A stretch of DNA of 42,087 bases, taken from NCBI GenBank assembly GCA_019187195.1, contig JABAQT010000086.1, positions 1 to 42,087 on the forward strand, read 5' to 3'. The position numbers and the translations under genes are program-made. The notes under the pieces were generated by a model. It searched no databases. It was given only the letters and a program-made list of their open reading frames with translations, and was not told the DNA's origin. Below, one piece after another: positions 40,926-42,087 of the stretch (positions are counted from its first letter, which is position 1; each line of letters opens with the position of its first letter). Source of the stretch: Bryobacteraceae bacterium (GTDB taxonomy: Bacteria; Acidobacteriota; Terriglobia; Bryobacterales; Bryobacteraceae).

Positions 40926-41622
40926 GTGCCGCTTCCGCGACCTGGGCCGGATGAGCTTCTCTGAAGCCTACGCCTTGCAGCGGGAGCTTGTGGAAGCGCG
41001 CAAGCAGGGCCAATCCATCGACCAGGTCCTCTTTGTGGAACACCCGCACGTGATCACCATGGGGCGGAACGGGCACGCGGAAAACCTGCTCGCCGCGCCG
41101 GAAATCCTCGCCCGGGCAGGAATCGAGTTTCACCATACGGATCGCGGGGGCGACGTCACCTATCACGGCCCCGGCCAGGTGGTGGCTTATCCCATCCTCG
41201 ATCTGCGCGAATGGAAACGCGATGTGGGAGCGTATGTTCGCGGCCTCGAGCAGGTGGTCATCGGCACGCTTGGTGATTTCGGCATCGCCGGCGGGCGTGT
41301 GAGCGGCTGCACCGGAGTCTGGGTGGGGGAAGCCAAGATCTGCGCCATTGGAGTCCATCTCAGCCGCTGGGTCACTTCCCACGGCCTGGCGCTGAACGTC
41401 GACACCGCCCTCGGCTATTTTCGCTACATTATCCCTTGCGGGCTTGCACGGCCCGTAACTTCAATGAAGGAGTCAGGAGTGAGTGCCGCCCGCGGCGAGG
41501 TCATCGCGCGCATGGCGGAACATTTCCGTCGCGTCTTTGACTACGGCGCGCCGGTTCCCCCGGACGCCCGTCCCGGTGATGGGAGTCTTGTGAATCGAAT
41601 TCCCGTGGAGATCCTTGCATGA
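40918..41622 (+). CDS. lipB: Octanoyltransferase
   Basis: This 234-residue enzyme transfers octanoate from octanoyl-ACP to lipoyl domains, the first step of lipoate synthesis. It has the DRGGDVTYHGPGQ motif (about 75-87), Lys140 (GEAKICAIGVH) and Cys174 (IIPCGLA), matching the catalytic Lys/Cys pair of LipB. The ATG at 40918 overlaps lpdA by eight bases; the frame is open further upstream inside lpdA, but that part is not LipB-like. It overlaps the E2 gene by four bases, so enzyme and lipoyl-domain substrate are made together. No lipA is in the window. Confidence 0.95.
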   Translation: MRKCRFRDLGRMSFSEAYALQRELVEARKQGQSIDQVLFVEHPHVITMGRNGHAENLLAAPEILARAGIEFHHTDRGGDVTYHGPGQVVAYPILDLREWKRDVGAYVRGLEQVVIGTLGDFGIAGGRVSGCTGVWVGEAKICAIGVHLSRWVTSHGLALNVDTALGYFRYIIPCGLARPVTSMKESGVSAARGEVIARMAEHFRRVFDYGAPVPPDARPGDGSLVNRIPVEILA

Positions 41623-42087
41623 CTGACGTCGTAATGCCCCAAATGGGCGAGAGCATTGTCGAAGGCACACTGACAAAGTGGCTGAAGAAGGTGGGCGATC
41701 GCGTCGAACGCGACGAGCCGCTGTTTGAAATATCCACCGACAAAGTGGACAGCGAAATCCCCGCTCCGGCCAGCGGCGTGCTGTCGGAGGTGCTGGTGGA
41801 AGAGGGAGCCACCGTTTCCATCAATACCGTGGTCGCGCGCATCGGCGAATCTGCCGGCGCGGCTGCTCCCGCTCCACGGCCCGCGGCGCCCGCGCCCGCC
41901 GAGCCTGTGAAAGCCCCGGCCGCGCCGCCGAAGCCGGCACCTGCTCCGCCTCCGCCTCCGCCTCCTCCAGCCCCGGCAGCCGCCGAGGAACCGCAGGGCC
42001 CGCTCTCACCACTCGTACGGCGCATGGCCCGCGAGTACAACATCGACCTCACGCAGGTTCGCGGCACCGGCGCCGGCGGACGCATCA
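41619..42087 (+). CDS. 2-oxoacid dehydrogenase E2 (dihydrolipoamide acyltransferase), 5' part
   Basis: The first 156 codons of an E2 gene are present; the rest lies beyond the window. A lipoyl domain (about 1-77) carries the modified Lys42 in STDKVDSEI. A flexible Ala/Pro linker (about 80-125) with a run of prolines follows, then the start of a peripheral subunit-binding domain (SPLVRRMAREYNIDL to GTGAGGRI). The MGESI start of the lipoyl domain resembles 2-oxoglutarate or branched-chain type E2 more than pyruvate type, but the catalytic domain is needed to decide. It overlaps lipB by four bases. Confidence 0.93.
   Translation, partial: MTDVVMPQMGESIVEGTLTKWLKKVGDRVERDEPLFEISTDKVDSEIPAPASGVLSEVLVEEGATVSINTVVARIGESAGAAAPAPRPAAPAPAEPVKAPAAPPKPAPAPPPPPPPPAPAAAEEPQGPLSPLVRRMAREYNIDLTQVRGTGAGGRI

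Noticed and set aside
1..42087. tRNA, rRNA, CRISPR arrays, riboswitches, insertion sequences and attachment sites
   Set aside because: None was recognised on either strand; a covariance-model scan would be needed to exclude small RNAs.

Overview
The window is GC-rich, gene-dense bacterial chromosome, most likely from a member of the Acidobacteriota near the Solibacter/Bryobacter lineage. Four things suggest this: a short version of the acidobacterial N-terminal domain (SxxFRxSxxxxxLLxYLxxxT type) at 13680-14486; many secreted hydrolases and Tat-exported enolase-superfamily enzymes; two MacB-type permeases with no ATPase beside them; and an outer-membrane BamA/TamB biogenesis operon, which implies a diderm cell. 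No phage, insertion sequence, CRISPR array, tRNA or rRNA was seen. Coding density is very high. No gene-free stretch reaches 300 bases; the longest is 34692-34888.

Layout. 0-6 kb: a secreted helical protein, a soluble ABC ATPase, and a tightly packed minus-strand set (beta-propeller protein, DUF1835 protein, secreted CocE-type hydrolase). 6-10.4 kb: a zinc-ribbon membrane protein and RNase R on the minus strand, divergent from an adenosine-specific kinase/epimerase-like pair. 10.4-15.3 kb: a secreted esterase, an FtsB/DivIC-like protein, CutA, an MFS transporter, an acidobacterial-domain protein and FolP. 15.3-20.3 kb: two MacB-type permeases, a probable NlpC/P60-like protein and an exported amidohydrolase with an altered metal site. 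20.3-27.9 kb: an overlapping operon of a BamA-like porin with seven apparent POTRA domains, a SurA-like chaperone and TamB. 28.0-31.3 kb: a degenerate enolase-superfamily protein overlapping an intact, Tat-exported relative, then a secreted alpha/beta hydrolase. 31.3-34.7 kb: FabH, an SprT-like metalloprotein, two membrane proteins and a 37-codon secreted microprotein. 34.9-37.7 kb: a 155-residue unknown, an XRE regulator with a LexA-like C-terminal fold that lacks the protease dyad, then UbiX and PheA. 37.8-42.1 kb: an OmpA-family coiled-coil protein with a strong terminator, then an overlapping operon lpdA-lipB-E2, which makes and uses lipoylated 2-oxoacid dehydrogenase; E2 runs off the window.

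Two signals deserve most attention. First, at least eight genes carry a TANNNT box exactly 6 or 7 bases before the start codon, mostly without a usable Shine-Dalgarno sequence, which points to widespread leaderless transcription. Second, a 22-bp near-perfect palindrome (TTTGTTC-N-GAATTC-N-GAACAAA) lies between the XRE regulator and ubiX. Degenerate or half copies lie upstream of the 155-residue gene and the 37-residue microprotein, which suggests a small undescribed regulon.
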